Source: a virus. From it: 23,789 nucleotides of DNA. How positions within the stretch are numbered: position 1 is the first letter of the stretch; each line of letters begins with the position of its first letter. Shown piece after piece: positions 11,954-18,940 of the stretch. The notes under the pieces are model-generated. The model saw only the letters and a program-made list of their open reading frames with translations, did no database searches and was not told where the DNA came from. Both the position numbers and the translations under genes were made by a program. The DNA lies in IMG/VR virus record IMGVR_UViG_3300042298_001776, positions 1 through 23,789 of that record; one strand, 5' to 3'.

Positions 11954-12155
11954 TGCTTCTCTCCTTAGTCGCTAGAAACTTCTTTAACTCACTCACCAAA
12001 AACTTCCGTGGCCCACGATCTGAGAACAGATAAATGGGATTTAACTGGCCTGTCTTGCACAGCTCACGCAATTTGGTTTGACCAATGCTGAGCATTCGAG
12101 CTGCCTCCCTCGCACTCACGGCCAGAGCCGGTGCTACTTCTTTGCGGTAGAGCAT
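11850..12155 (-). CDS. Excisionase-like HTH protein
   Basis: The first 63 residues form a helix-turn-helix of the excisionase/HTH_17 type: ALAVSAREAARMLSIGQTKLRELCKTG followed by a wing (LNPIYLFSDRGPRKFLVSELKKFLA). Such proteins bend att-site DNA to drive excision or act as repressors. ATG at 12155 has GGGAG 7 bases upstream and overlaps the preceding gene by 22 bases. The last 35 residues are extremely basic (RRVHRDRRKHPHRR...) and come from DNA that is also the start of csrA in another frame, so the tail is probably a consequence of the overlap. As the second gene from the early promoter and with an integrase nearby, an excisionase is a reasonable guess. Confidence 0.7.
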   Translation of the reverse strand: MLYRKEVAPALAVSAREAARMLSIGQTKLRELCKTGQLNPIYLFSDRGPRKFLVSELKKFLATKERSNVSSRQEERRVHRDRRKHPHRRQPLRRQPNQFGD

Positions 12156-12406
12156 CGCTTGGCTCCCAATAGCTCAACGATGATTGGATTGCTGGGCGGA
12201 CGACCGCTGCGATTGCGAGGCAACCACTTTCCAGCCTCGACACGTTCTTCGTCGCTGGTCAACCCATTGCGGATTGCTCGGTACGTTGTCTTCGCACATG
12301 CGTCGTGCACACCACGCACAACGCGATCACCGAGAGGCTCGCCACATGTCAGGCAGATTCCTAACCGCGTGCACTTCTCAATCTTCTTCTTAACTTCCGG
12401 TTTCAT
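12134..12406 (-). CDS. Zinc-ribbon protein, first gene of early operon
   Basis: A 90-residue basic protein with C18xxC21 and, after RGVH, C37, giving a CxxC...HxxC zinc site; then TYRAIRNGLTSDEERVEAGKWLPRNRSGRPP. The same order (CxxC, RG, CxxC-like, AI..G, AG...PR...GRxP) is seen in the divergently transcribed protein at 12587, so the two are probably related. ATG at 12406 has AGGAG 6 bases upstream, and a well-formed promoter (12446-12474) sits in front. As the first early gene, facing the lysogeny module, it is a likely transcription regulator. No precise family is recognised. Confidence 0.65.
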   Translation of the reverse strand: MKPEVKKKIEKCTRLGICLTCGEPLGDRVVRGVHDACAKTTYRAIRNGLTSDEERVEAGKWLPRNRSGRPPSNPIIVELLGAKRCSTAKK

Positions 12407-12445
12407 TTCGATCTCCTACGTGAGCACCATGCTCAACGGCAGAGG

Positions 12446-12474
12446 ATCTTATCGACCCTAAATACGTTTTGCAA
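12446..12474 (-). promoter_or_regulatory. Sigma70-type promoter of the early operon
   Basis: On the minus strand a -35 box TTGCAA (12474-12469) and a -10 box TAAGAT (12451-12446) are separated by exactly 17 bases. Transcription would begin near 12439, about 33 bases upstream of the ATG at 12406, and could run through the whole minus-strand early operon. TTTTGCAA occurs again near 12500, possibly part of an operator. Confidence 0.6.
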
Positions 12475-12554
12475 CACAATTCCGGACAGAATCCGCAAAG
12501 TTTTTTGCAATGCGTTTCGTAAGTGTTTTTGGTCAAAAGATTTAGGCGTCCTTG

Positions 12555-12579
12555 ATTGTTTGAAAAGTTCTGAAACAAT
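12555..12579. promoter_or_regulatory. Imperfect inverted repeat, possible operator
   Basis: ATTGTTT and AAACAAT are separated by 11 bases, with partial symmetry inside (about 20 of 25 positions symmetric). It lies directly before the ATG at 12587 and opposite the early promoter, where a lysogeny repressor would be expected to bind. I see no convincing plus-strand -10/-35 pair here. Confidence 0.4.
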
Positions 12580-12586
12580 TCGATCT

Positions 12587-12994
12587 ATGACCCAAAACAC
12601 TGAGCTACGCCAAGCAGTAAAGCACCTAGAGTCCGCACTTTCTGTGTTGAAGAAACTGTTGCAAATTACGAACGCTGCTGCGGACAATGCGTTGCATGAC
12701 GCAAATAGCAAAGAATTATGCTTGGAATGCAAGAATCCGTCGCGACCGATCCATCGGCGTGGCCTGTGCAACGGATGCTACCACGCGGCAATGAACGCTA
12801 TCAAAGACGGGGCTTTTACGGACGACCAGCTACTTGCAGCTGGTCGAATTGGACCTCGGCAAAAGCCCGGTAGAAAGCCTACTCGCGACTATTCAAACCT
12901 GCCGTCTCCGCTGGACGCTGCAACTGTACAGGTCGAAAAAACAGAGTGTCCCGAGTCGTCCGCAGCAGCAAAACGGCTTCGCGGCAAGAAATAG
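12587..12994 (+). CDS. Zinc-ribbon protein, candidate lysogeny regulator
   Basis: A 135-residue protein on the plus strand. A predicted helical N-terminus (TELRQAVKHLESALSVLKKLLQ) could form a coiled-coil dimer. Then comes a zinc ribbon, C45xxC48 and C61xxC64 with RRGL between, followed by AMNAIKDGAFTDDQLLAAGRIGPR and a basic GRKPTR segment. The second half is close in pattern to the divergent gene at 12134-12406. The start is ATG at 12587; a TTG at 12560 is possible; neither has a strong ribosome binding site. Standing between the control region and the integrase, it is placed like a phage repressor, but this is inference and the zinc-ribbon fold is unlike CI. Confidence 0.7.
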   Translation: MTQNTELRQAVKHLESALSVLKKLLQITNAAADNALHDANSKELCLECKNPSRPIHRRGLCNGCYHAAMNAIKDGAFTDDQLLAAGRIGPRQKPGRKPTRDYSNLPSPLDAATVQVEKTECPESSAAAKRLRGKK

Positions 12995-13064
12995 GCTTGG
13001 CGTTTACCTGAAAGTATTCTCCATTGCGAAACACGAAAACATCGAATCGGGGTGCAGTACTCAT
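12879..13064 (-). CDS. Possible small gene antisense to 12587 gene end
   Basis: A 61-residue reading frame on the minus strand with ATG at 13064 and GAGAGA just upstream. The first 45 residues (MSTAPRFDVFVFRNGEYFQV... SCREAVLLLRTTRDTLFF) read like a folded small protein with beta strands and a helix; the end, encoded opposite the plus-strand gene, is less convincing. It occupies most of the gap 12995-13174, which otherwise holds nothing clear. It may be a real small regulator transcribed toward the repressor-like gene, or an accidental frame. I give it less than even odds. Confidence 0.4.
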   Translation of the reverse strand: MSTAPRFDVFVFRNGEYFQVNAKPISCREAVLLLRTTRDTLFFRPVQLQRPAETAGLNSRE

Positions 13065-13174
13065 CGTTCTCTCTCAAAGCTAGCTTATGGTTTTTTAACG
13101 GTTCGATTCTTGAGCCCCCGCAGACACGTTAGGTCACATCTCTCCAGAAAGTCAACTTAACCAGTACGACCGAC

Positions 13175-14386
13175 ATGGCACAGCTCACGCAATTAGCAAA
13201 CGGAACGCGGCGAGTGCAGTGGACATCGCCAATCGACGGTGCTCGGCGGACACTACGCCTCGGCAAAGTGTCCAAGCGAGACGCAGAAACCATACGCGGT
13301 CACGTTGCGAATCTGCTCAGTGCTCAATGCCTGGGGGTCGGTGTCGATGCCTCGACCTCAACCTGGCTGTCGAGAGTCTCTGACGCGTTAAAGATCAGGC
13401 TAGCTCGCTGCCATTTGATCACCGGCGTTGAGATCCCACCAAGAACAGTCCGCAAAACGCTGAAGGATTTTTTCGACGCCTACATTGAGCAGCGGCGGTC
13501 TGCCGTCAAACCAGCAACGGTTCTTGTTTGGAAAACGGCTTCGAAGTCGTTTATGGATGCCGTAGGTACGGATCTTCGGATCGACAAGCTGCGAGCCAGC
13601 CACGCCACCACCTGGATCGACGCCATGCGATCCGCAAGCCTCTCTCCAGCAACGCAGCACAAACGCTTAACATTTGTCAAGCAATTCCTGGATCACGCCG
13701 TGGCCGACGAGAAACTGTCAAAGAATCCGTTCTCCGACGTCAAGCTGTCTCGACCCAGCGGCAAAAGCAACGTCGAGGTGACTCGTCAAACCATCGATGG
13801 TTTGATTCAACACCTACCCCCCAAATGGCAAGCGATCGTAGCATTGTGCCGGTACGGAGGTCTTCGGTGTCCCTCCGAGGTGCTTTCGCTTGAGTGGTCA
13901 GGAATTGACTTCAACGCTGGCACCATGCAGATTCATGAGCCAAAGAACGAGCGGCAGCATGGACGCGGCAAGCGTCTCTGTCCGCTGTTCCCAGAGCTTA
14001 GGCCGTACCTCGAAGCGTTACCTAGTCGCGAAGGGTACGTGATCGACGACGCCAAGATGCGAGCGGTGTCCAACACACCGACCGGCTGGGCGAACGTCAA
14101 CCTATCGACAGCGTTGAAACGCTACCTGAAGCAAGCCGACATCAAACCGTGGCCGCGTTTATTTCATTCGCTTCGAGCGAGTCGCCAGACCGAACTGGAA
14201 CGGGATTTCGGACTGACCGCAGCGTGTGCCTGGCTCGGCAACACCGAGAGCGTTGCAAAGCAAAGCTACCTGCTGGTGACCAGCGATCTATGGGCGTCTG
14301 CCTCTGGACAGGCGGACGTAAAAAGGGACGTAAAAAAGGACGTATCGAACGTCATCAAAGGTCGTCAAGGTCGAGTGCGACAATAA
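13175..14386 (+). CDS. int: Tyrosine recombinase (phage integrase)
   Basis: A 403-residue site-specific recombinase. The core-binding domain spans about 90-185. The catalytic domain shows R231 in CRYGGLRCPSEVL, H331 and R334 in LFHSLRAS, LGNTES at 354-359 (where LGH is usual, so the second His/Trp is Asn), and the nucleophile Y365 in KQSYLLV. It would integrate the phage into the host chromosome at the candidate attP directly downstream. It lacks the extra helical insertion of integron integrases, so it is a phage-type integrase. ATG at 13175 has no clear ribosome binding site. The C-terminal tail DVKRDVKKDV is the translation of three GGACGTAAAAA-type DNA repeats that probably serve as arm sites, so this DNA has two roles. 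Confidence 0.9.
   Translation: MAQLTQLANGTRRVQWTSPIDGARRTLRLGKVSKRDAETIRGHVANLLSAQCLGVGVDASTSTWLSRVSDALKIRLARCHLITGVEIPPRTVRKTLKDFFDAYIEQRRSAVKPATVLVWKTASKSFMDAVGTDLRIDKLRASHATTWIDAMRSASLSPATQHKRLTFVKQFLDHAVADEKLSKNPFSDVKLSRPSGKSNVEVTRQTIDGLIQHLPPKWQAIVALCRYGGLRCPSEVLSLEWSGIDFNAGTMQIHEPKNERQHGRGKRLCPLFPELRPYLEALPSREGYVIDDAKMRAVSNTPTGWANVNLSTALKRYLKQADIKPWPRLFHSLRASRQTELERDFGLTAACAWLGNTESVAKQSYLLVTSDLWASASGQADVKRDVKKDVSNVIKGRQGRVRQ
14314..14344 (+). repeat. Direct repeats in int 3' end (likely arm-type sites)
   Basis: Three copies of GGACGTA (14314, 14326 and 14338), 12 bases apart, the first two followed by runs of A. A matching GGACGTAAAAAG is found beyond the core at 14497. Repeats on both sides of an att core are typical arm-type binding sites of tyrosine integrases. 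Confidence 0.55.
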
Positions 14387-14387
14387 A

Positions 14388-14421
14388 AAAACCCTGGAAA
14401 ACTTGCGATTCCCAGGGTTTT
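14388..14421. terminator. Bidirectional hairpin terminator
   Basis: AAAACCCTGG and CCAGGGTTTT form a perfect 10-bp stem with a 14-base loop. On the plus strand it ends integrase transcripts 2 bases after the stop codon. On the minus strand the stem is followed by seven T and would stop read-through from the late operon before it runs antisense into int. The T-run is better in the minus direction. Confidence 0.75.
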
Positions 14422-14434
14422 GAAAGTAAAAAGA

Positions 14435-14454
14435 TGGAGGCGGCGGGAATTGAA
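14435..14454 (-). other. Candidate attP core (tRNA/tmRNA 3'-end-like)
   Basis: Read on the minus strand, TTCAATTCCCGCCGCCTCCA has the form of a T-loop (TTCAATT), T-stem 3' half (CCCGC), acceptor 3' half (CGCCTCC) and discriminator A, as in the 3' end of a tRNA or of tmRNA (ssrA). There is no tRNA body around it. A gene-end fragment next to an integrase gene is the classic attP core for phages that integrate into tRNA or ssrA genes and restore the gene end. Confidence 0.6.
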
Positions 14455-14496
14455 AACCATTCAATTTCACAGTGTTTTTGATGTGTTTTTACAGGT

Positions 14497-14520
14497 GGAC
14501 GTAAAAAGCGACGTAACGTC
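14497..14520 (+). repeat. Direct repeat and GACGTAACGTC palindrome (P' arm)
   Basis: GGACGTAAAAAG at 14497-14508 repeats the motif in the int 3' end, followed by another GACGTAA at 14510 that is part of a perfect 11-base palindrome GACGTAACGTC (14510-14520). Together with 14314-14344 it brackets the core at 14435-14454. Confidence 0.5.
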
Positions 14521-14638
14521 AACGACGGCGTTGTCGGTCCGATCATGATCTTTTTGGCATCTTGTGGCTAGCGTGGCCGCTGATGATTACGATGCGGACA
14601 TCGCATCATTTCGGTTTCTTTCGCTCGGGGAATTTGTT

Positions 14639-15232
14639 ATGGCTTGGAAAGTGTATTTGCCGACCGGTACGGTCGAAGTCGGTTCCGCGGATCTAAAACG
14701 TATGGCGGCCAGCGGCGAGATTGAGAAGTCGACGATTGTTGAGTCGACAACCAATAAGGTCAGGACTCAAGCTGTTGGGATCGCTGGATTGGTGTTCAAG
14801 TCGGAAGATGTAAATCTGTTGGATTTGCCCGTCCCTGAAGTGCCGCAGACTCCGCCGACCTGGAACCCGCCAGAGGAGCAGACAGCTTTCCAAGAGCCTG
14901 CATGGACGAAGAAGGTGGAATACGTGAATGTCGTTCCTTCTGGATTCAGTGCTCTATTTGACATCAATTTTAATTCGATGTGGACGCCAATGCTGCTCAG
15001 CATGGTTTGGATTACTTGGTTAGTTGTCGGAGTATTGGCTGCTATCTTGCAAATCGTTGCCTACGCTTCCACAGTTGGGGTTTCCGGTTCTACAACTGAC
15101 CGGAACATTGCCATTGGTACTGGATTCCTCATCATTCTCGGCGGAACTGTGGTTATCCGCGTTGCGCTTGAAACCATTGCTGTTATCTTTAAAATCTGCG
15201 AGTATCTGAAGCGGTTGGATGAAAAGTCCTAA
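14639..15232 (+). CDS. GYF_2-DUF4282 membrane protein
   Basis: A 197-residue protein. The N-terminus MAWKVYLPTGTVEVGSADL...RMAASGEIEKSTIV...AGLVF follows the GYF_2 (DUF4339) pattern common in planctomycete and related bacteria. After a Pro/Glu-rich linker comes a DUF4282 domain: FSALFDINFNSMWTPMLLSM, first membrane segment (about 140-160), a Ser/Thr loop, second segment (FLIILGGTVVIRVALET) and the typical IAVIFKICEYLKRLDE end. ATG at 14639 is chosen because GGGGAA lies 7-8 bases upstream; the frame is open to 14564. It is the only plus-strand gene between attP and the late operon, a position typical for lysogenic-conversion genes, so it may alter the lysogen's membrane or block superinfection. 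Function is inference. Confidence 0.7.
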   Translation: MAWKVYLPTGTVEVGSADLKRMAASGEIEKSTIVESTTNKVRTQAVGIAGLVFKSEDVNLLDLPVPEVPQTPPTWNPPEEQTAFQEPAWTKKVEYVNVVPSGFSALFDINFNSMWTPMLLSMVWITWLVVGVLAAILQIVAYASTVGVSGSTTDRNIAIGTGFLIILGGTVVIRVALETIAVIFKICEYLKRLDEKS

Positions 15233-15483
15233 CGCTCGAGTCTGTAGCCGATGCGGTGCAACGCCCTAGCAATGTCTGTGGCGGTTTCCTCGATGGCACT
15301 CTCGTCCAAGTCCCAGTGGCATGCGTGGAGCATCTCGTGAATCAACGTGTCCAACTCCACCTCGCCGCGGAGCGTGCTGCGTACGGTGATGGTCTTGCTG
15401 GCAGGATCGCAGAGTCCGTCGTTGCCTGGTCCCGGGTTGCCGCGATGGAGTGTCCAGTAGCGTCCGCGAAGTCTGCATCGCAT
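15229..15483 (-). CDS. Small HExxH metallopeptidase-like protein
   Basis: An 84-residue protein with the zinc-peptidase signature LIHEMLHACHW (about residues 48-58). The segment before it (SKTITVRSTLRGEVELDTL) and the following acidic helix (SAIEETATDIARALHRIGY) fit SprT-like or phage-type small zinc peptidases; a third zinc ligand could be the Glu in the IEET segment. The start ATG (15483) overlaps the stop of the upstream metallophosphoesterase gene (TGATG); a GTG one codon earlier also exists. The stop overlaps the end of the plus-strand gene by 4 bases, tail to tail. It may process a virion or cell-wall protein, or be a domesticated fragment without activity. Confidence 0.7.
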   Translation of the reverse strand: MRCRLRGRYWTLHRGNPGPGNDGLCDPASKTITVRSTLRGEVELDTLIHEMLHACHWDLDESAIEETATDIARALHRIGYRLER

Positions 15484-16499
15484 CACGCACCTCGCACTTC
15501 GCCACGTTTGTTGATTCGCATGTTCCGGACGCTGAAACTGCCGTCTGTGGCGATGTCCACCCAGGCGAATCCGTGATTCCAGCGGTTGACTCTGGCATAT
15601 TCTGGCGTGAGATCGCAGAGGCAGCCAGTGCTCCAGACAAATGTTTCCGAGTGGAACATGTCGGTATCGGCGTGGCCTGATGTCTGATGGCTGTGTCCGA
15701 CGAGGACGGTGTGATGGGTTCGGAGGAATGCTCCGCGTGCTGGGTTGACCGGCGAGAAGATCGAGCGGCCCAGCTCGTGGCCGTGGAGCACTGGGAGCTT
15801 GCCCAACATGATCGGTCGTTGGTCGCCGATTACCTCGATCCCGAATTGCTTCGACTTCACCAACTCATCGATGCGAACGTTCGCGAGGTCGTAGATCTCG
15901 GGTGCTCGATTCCAAATGAAGTGATCCCAGCGTTCTTCGTGGTTTCCAAGTTTGAAGACGATGCGTGCTTTTGGGAACTCATGCCTGAGCCATTCTAGGC
16001 CAGAGATCACCAGCTTCAACTCCTCGCTAAACCGTCGATGATGTGGATCGCGTTGGTGCCTGCTGACTTGGTAGAAATCGGCGAAGTCTCCGTTGATGAG
16101 CAGGCAGTCTGGTGATTGCTTTTTCAACTCCTTCACCGCAGATCCGAACGCTGTGACGTCGTGGTATGGGATGTGAACGTCGCTGATGATCGCGACGCGT
16201 TTGGCGTCGATTTGGAACGGTTCCCAGGCGGTTGAAAGACTCGGTGGCATTTTGGGAACTTGACCAGCAGTTCCCTTTGGTCTTGGTTGAGTTGCGAATT
16301 TCTTCTTGGCAGATCCGTGGGCACCGCGGATTGATCGAATGGTGCTGCGAGCGGTTTCGATGGTCGCGAAGCTGTTTGGTCGTTCGGCCTTGGCTCGTTT
16401 AGCTAGGCCGAGATTGCTTGCGTCTGGAAACTTTTTGCACAGTTCCTCCAGGTAGAGACGAGCTGACGTGTGAGGCGGTCCTGGTCGTTTTTCTGTCAT
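15483..16499 (-). CDS. Calcineurin-like metallophosphoesterase
   Basis: A 338-residue protein. Residues 1-60 are helical and resemble a DNA-binding helical domain (YLEELCKKFPDASNLGLAKRAK). From about residue 100 the metallophosphoesterase motifs follow in order: SDVH (D107, H109), NGD (G137-D138), GNHEER (N186, H187, E188), HGH (H239-H241) and GHSH (H269, H271), all the residues that bind the two metals. Substrates of phage members of this family include nucleotides and DNA ends; here it is unknown. ATG at 16499 has only a weak ribosome binding site. It lies between the glycosyltransferase and the peptidase at the end of the late operon. Confidence 0.85.
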   Translation of the reverse strand: MTEKRPGPPHTSARLYLEELCKKFPDASNLGLAKRAKAERPNSFATIETARSTIRSIRGAHGSAKKKFATQPRPKGTAGQVPKMPPSLSTAWEPFQIDAKRVAIISDVHIPYHDVTAFGSAVKELKKQSPDCLLINGDFADFYQVSRHQRDPHHRRFSEELKLVISGLEWLRHEFPKARIVFKLGNHEERWDHFIWNRAPEIYDLANVRIDELVKSKQFGIEVIGDQRPIMLGKLPVLHGHELGRSIFSPVNPARGAFLRTHHTVLVGHSHQTSGHADTDMFHSETFVWSTGCLCDLTPEYARVNRWNHGFAWVDIATDGSFSVRNMRINKRGEVRGA

Positions 16500-16515
16500 C
16501 TCAGTCCGTCCGTGT

Positions 16516-17559
16516 TTAGGTGAGGATGCGTTTCGCCGTTTCTAGCTTGTCTTTGCAAGTCGCTAGGTGGATGATGTGTGCGTCGTCGAGTCCATCCCAG
16601 AACTCTTTGAAATAAAATTGCCAGTTGAACCGTGAGTCGAGCAGCTCGTAACCGTGTTTGATCGCCTGCTGCTCAACGACAATCTGCTCGGCACAGTGGC
16701 TCGTCGGTATGGTTTCTGGCGGTGCAGTCCAAACAGACGCTGCCGATTTTCGCGTGTAGACAACGCCAGAGTTTAGGCAGATGTCGCTGTTGTCGTACTC
16801 CATGCCAATCGCTGTGCAGACGTCGCATCGTTCAGATCGCAACCAATCGATGCTCTGGAGGTACCGTGCATCATCATGAATCATGAGATCGCAGGATTGG
16901 CCGAACAGCGATGGACAGGATTCCTTGATGATGCAGTCGGCATCGACAAAAAGCACTTCCTCGTATTGCTCGACAAAATGCCGCGTGCGGAACTTTTCAA
17001 GTCCCCACCAGGATTTGGTCGAGTTTGTCAAGGCGATGTAGTCCGCTCGGCAGCGGTCAGCGTAGGCCTTGATCGTTGGTCCGGTGATCTCAAGAAGATC
17101 GAGGTACTCGCGGCCAGTTGCAACGGTAACGACTGCTTTGGTTTTGCCAGACCAGGGCCGAACGTTTCGCCAGAGGGTGAGTGCCTGGCCGAGCGTCAGT
17201 TCAGCCTTGCCAAGCTTTCGATTAACTGCGTTGTGAATGCGTACCGTCCAATGGAAGAACGCCATTGGACTGGAGTAGTCTGGTGGCATTTCCTTGATAA
17301 TTTGCTGGTATCCCGTTTTGCATTCACAGCGATTTGGAATGAAGTAAACCCATAGGTCCATCCATTGCGGATCACATCCTCGATAGGAATGCAGCAGTTT
17401 CCAAGCAAATCTTCCTGCGTTTCCAATAGCGTCCTGTGATGGAATTAAGTTTTGCTCACGCTGGGAGTAAGCATTCACAGTTTGCGTACTCATTTGCTTT
17501 ACTTGTTTCTTTATTGTTCCGTCGGGAACTACACCAGAACCAAGTTCGATTGTTGCCAT
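16516..17559 (-). CDS. Glycosyltransferase with Erv-like N-terminal domain
   Basis: A 347-residue two-domain protein. Residues about 50-125 (FAWKLLHSY ... IPNRCECKTGYQQII ... PPDYSSPMAFFHWTVRIHNAVNRKLGK) follow the layout of Erv/ALR sulfhydryl oxidases: W..LH, a cysteine pair, a Pro-Pro turn and the HNxVNxxLGK helix that binds FAD. The cysteine pair is CxC (C78, C80) instead of CxxC, so activity is uncertain. From about 140 a GT-A glycosyltransferase domain follows, with the DxD motif in LFVDADCI (D206, D208) and a CDLMIHDDARY segment. ATG at 17559 is chosen for its AGGA 5 bases upstream; the frame is open to 17580, inside the previous gene. It directly follows the cysteine-rich virion protein. 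Confidence 0.7.
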   Translation of the reverse strand: MATIELGSGVVPDGTIKKQVKQMSTQTVNAYSQREQNLIPSQDAIGNAGRFAWKLLHSYRGCDPQWMDLWVYFIPNRCECKTGYQQIIKEMPPDYSSPMAFFHWTVRIHNAVNRKLGKAELTLGQALTLWRNVRPWSGKTKAVVTVATGREYLDLLEITGPTIKAYADRCRADYIALTNSTKSWWGLEKFRTRHFVEQYEEVLFVDADCIIKESCPSLFGQSCDLMIHDDARYLQSIDWLRSERCDVCTAIGMEYDNSDICLNSGVVYTRKSAASVWTAPPETIPTSHCAEQIVVEQQAIKHGYELLDSRFNWQFYFKEFWDGLDDAHIIHLATCKDKLETAKRILT

Positions 17560-17572
17560 TTGAGTCCTGTTT

Positions 17573-18940
17573 TTAAGCAAAAGTTACTGACCAACTAGGC
17601 GAATTAAAACAGCACTGGCGACTGACGAATGTGCATGCTTTTTCCACATCGCGAGACAAAAACACTTCGTAGACGTAAAATTTAATCGTTCCACAACCGA
17701 ATAAGGTGCAAGTAGTCGCAGCCCACTCATCCCAGTAGCAATCAGAATTTTCGTCGCATGTTTTTATGAAATAGAGCTGATAAAACTGTCCTGGCCCCAA
17801 CGCGCAACTTACGTTCAACCAATAATCTATTTTCGTCTCGCACTCATCCAGATTGCCGATTGCTTCGCCTGCATAAACTGTTTGAGTCCCGCAATCGAAT
17901 GAATAGCATTCACTTGGTTCACAAAACGAATCCAGCACGTCTCCGTCGCAACACCCGATAAAAATCGTATATGGATAATCAGGCGACCCAGGTACAGTTA
18001 TTGGTATGCATTCCCGCTGGCAACACAAATTGTCGATGTTTACGGTTGTAGGTGTTAAAGACTTGCTGGTGGAAACATTGCAATCGCAAAGATCAATCTC
18101 GACATTACACGCCGGAACTGAAGAAACTGAAAAGCACAGCGATGTTTCACGAGCGTCGTTAGATCCGCAGCTATCCCAGACGCAGTCAGATCCTAGATCG
18201 GAATCCGTAAAAGTCACCGTACCAGTTGGAAGAGTATCGTAAAATTTGACTCTGTTGAAACTGGCAAGTCCGCTCGATAGCACACACAGTATCCCCGGCC
18301 CAGTTAAATCGTTCAGATCGCAGGTTCCTGTTTCCTCGTCACTACACGACAATGTTGGTGCTGGATCGTCGTTGATGGACACACAAGGATCGGTTAATCC
18401 GGTTATTTCCCTGGTTAGTGTAACGGTTCTATCTCGAATTATGCGTGCAACATAATTGAAGAAATACTTTGATGACACAATCCACTTAGTGACAGGAGAC
18501 GCATCTCCGCATGTAACCTCTTGCTTCGAAATGCAAATCTCTATGTATGCTAATTTTATTCCAGACAAAAGCTTGTATTTGTTTTCCTGAATAAGGGTTG
18601 AACTTAGATCAAACAAGGTTGATTCAGGATCTGGACAGCAGTGAACCTGTTCAACAGTAAAAGAGCATGGTAGCAAATCTGTCGGCAACCCAACCTTCGG
18701 CTTTACCGTTGGTTTTTTTATGTATCTGCGGATTTCATCAATGGTGCGGGTTTGTGTTAAAAACGCCGACGAACAGCAATTTTGCCACTGCAAATTGTAT
18801 GGATCGTTTGGTGAAAGCGTCATGCATTTGCAGCATAGCCCGCTCCAACTTGATGCAGTCCATCCAGTCTTGGTAATTGTAGGAAGTTCGTAGTTGTCTG
18901 GTATGTAGCAAGTGCAGCAGCAGTTCCCAATGGTCCCCAT
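17573..18940 (-). CDS. Cysteine-rich virion protein (41 Cys in 455 aa)
   Basis: A 455-residue protein beginning MGTIGNCCCTC, with 41 cysteines spread over its length, many as CC or CxC pairs (CCKC, NCC, CCQREC, CDC). The rest is rich in Ser, Thr, Asp and aromatic residues, suggesting a beta-rich extracellular structure. It contains no membrane segment or known domain. The ATG at 18940 follows the previous stop without a gap (TAAATG). Its place after the tape measure and tail proteins suits a tail tip, baseplate or fibre protein. Such a cysteine content suggests a disulfide- or metal-stabilised structure; the next gene carries an Erv-like domain, which may not be chance. Confidence 0.65.
   Translation of the reverse strand: MGTIGNCCCTCYIPDNYELPTITKTGWTASSWSGLCCKCMTLSPNDPYNLQWQNCCSSAFLTQTRTIDEIRRYIKKPTVKPKVGLPTDLLPCSFTVEQVHCCPDPESTLFDLSSTLIQENKYKLLSGIKLAYIEICISKQEVTCGDASPVTKWIVSSKYFFNYVARIIRDRTVTLTREITGLTDPCVSINDDPAPTLSCSDEETGTCDLNDLTGPGILCVLSSGLASFNRVKFYDTLPTGTVTFTDSDLGSDCVWDSCGSNDARETSLCFSVSSVPACNVEIDLCDCNVSTSKSLTPTTVNIDNLCCQRECIPITVPGSPDYPYTIFIGCCDGDVLDSFCEPSECYSFDCGTQTVYAGEAIGNLDECETKIDYWLNVSCALGPGQFYQLYFIKTCDENSDCYWDEWAATTCTLFGCGTIKFYVYEVFLSRDVEKACTFVSRQCCFNSPSWSVTFA

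Noticed and set aside
12390-12771. Minus-strand reading frames in the control region and opposite the zinc-ribbon gene
   Set aside because: They lack ribosome binding sites and overlap the promoter and the better supported plus-strand gene.
13095-13135. AACGG...GTTAGGT stretch upstream of int as another attC site
   Set aside because: Only four or five outer bases pair and there is no gene end or long arm; probably chance.
13175-14386. Integrase as the integron integrase (IntI) that would move the cassettes
   Set aside because: It lacks the extra helical insertion of IntI and is associated with an attP-like region, so it is a phage integrase.
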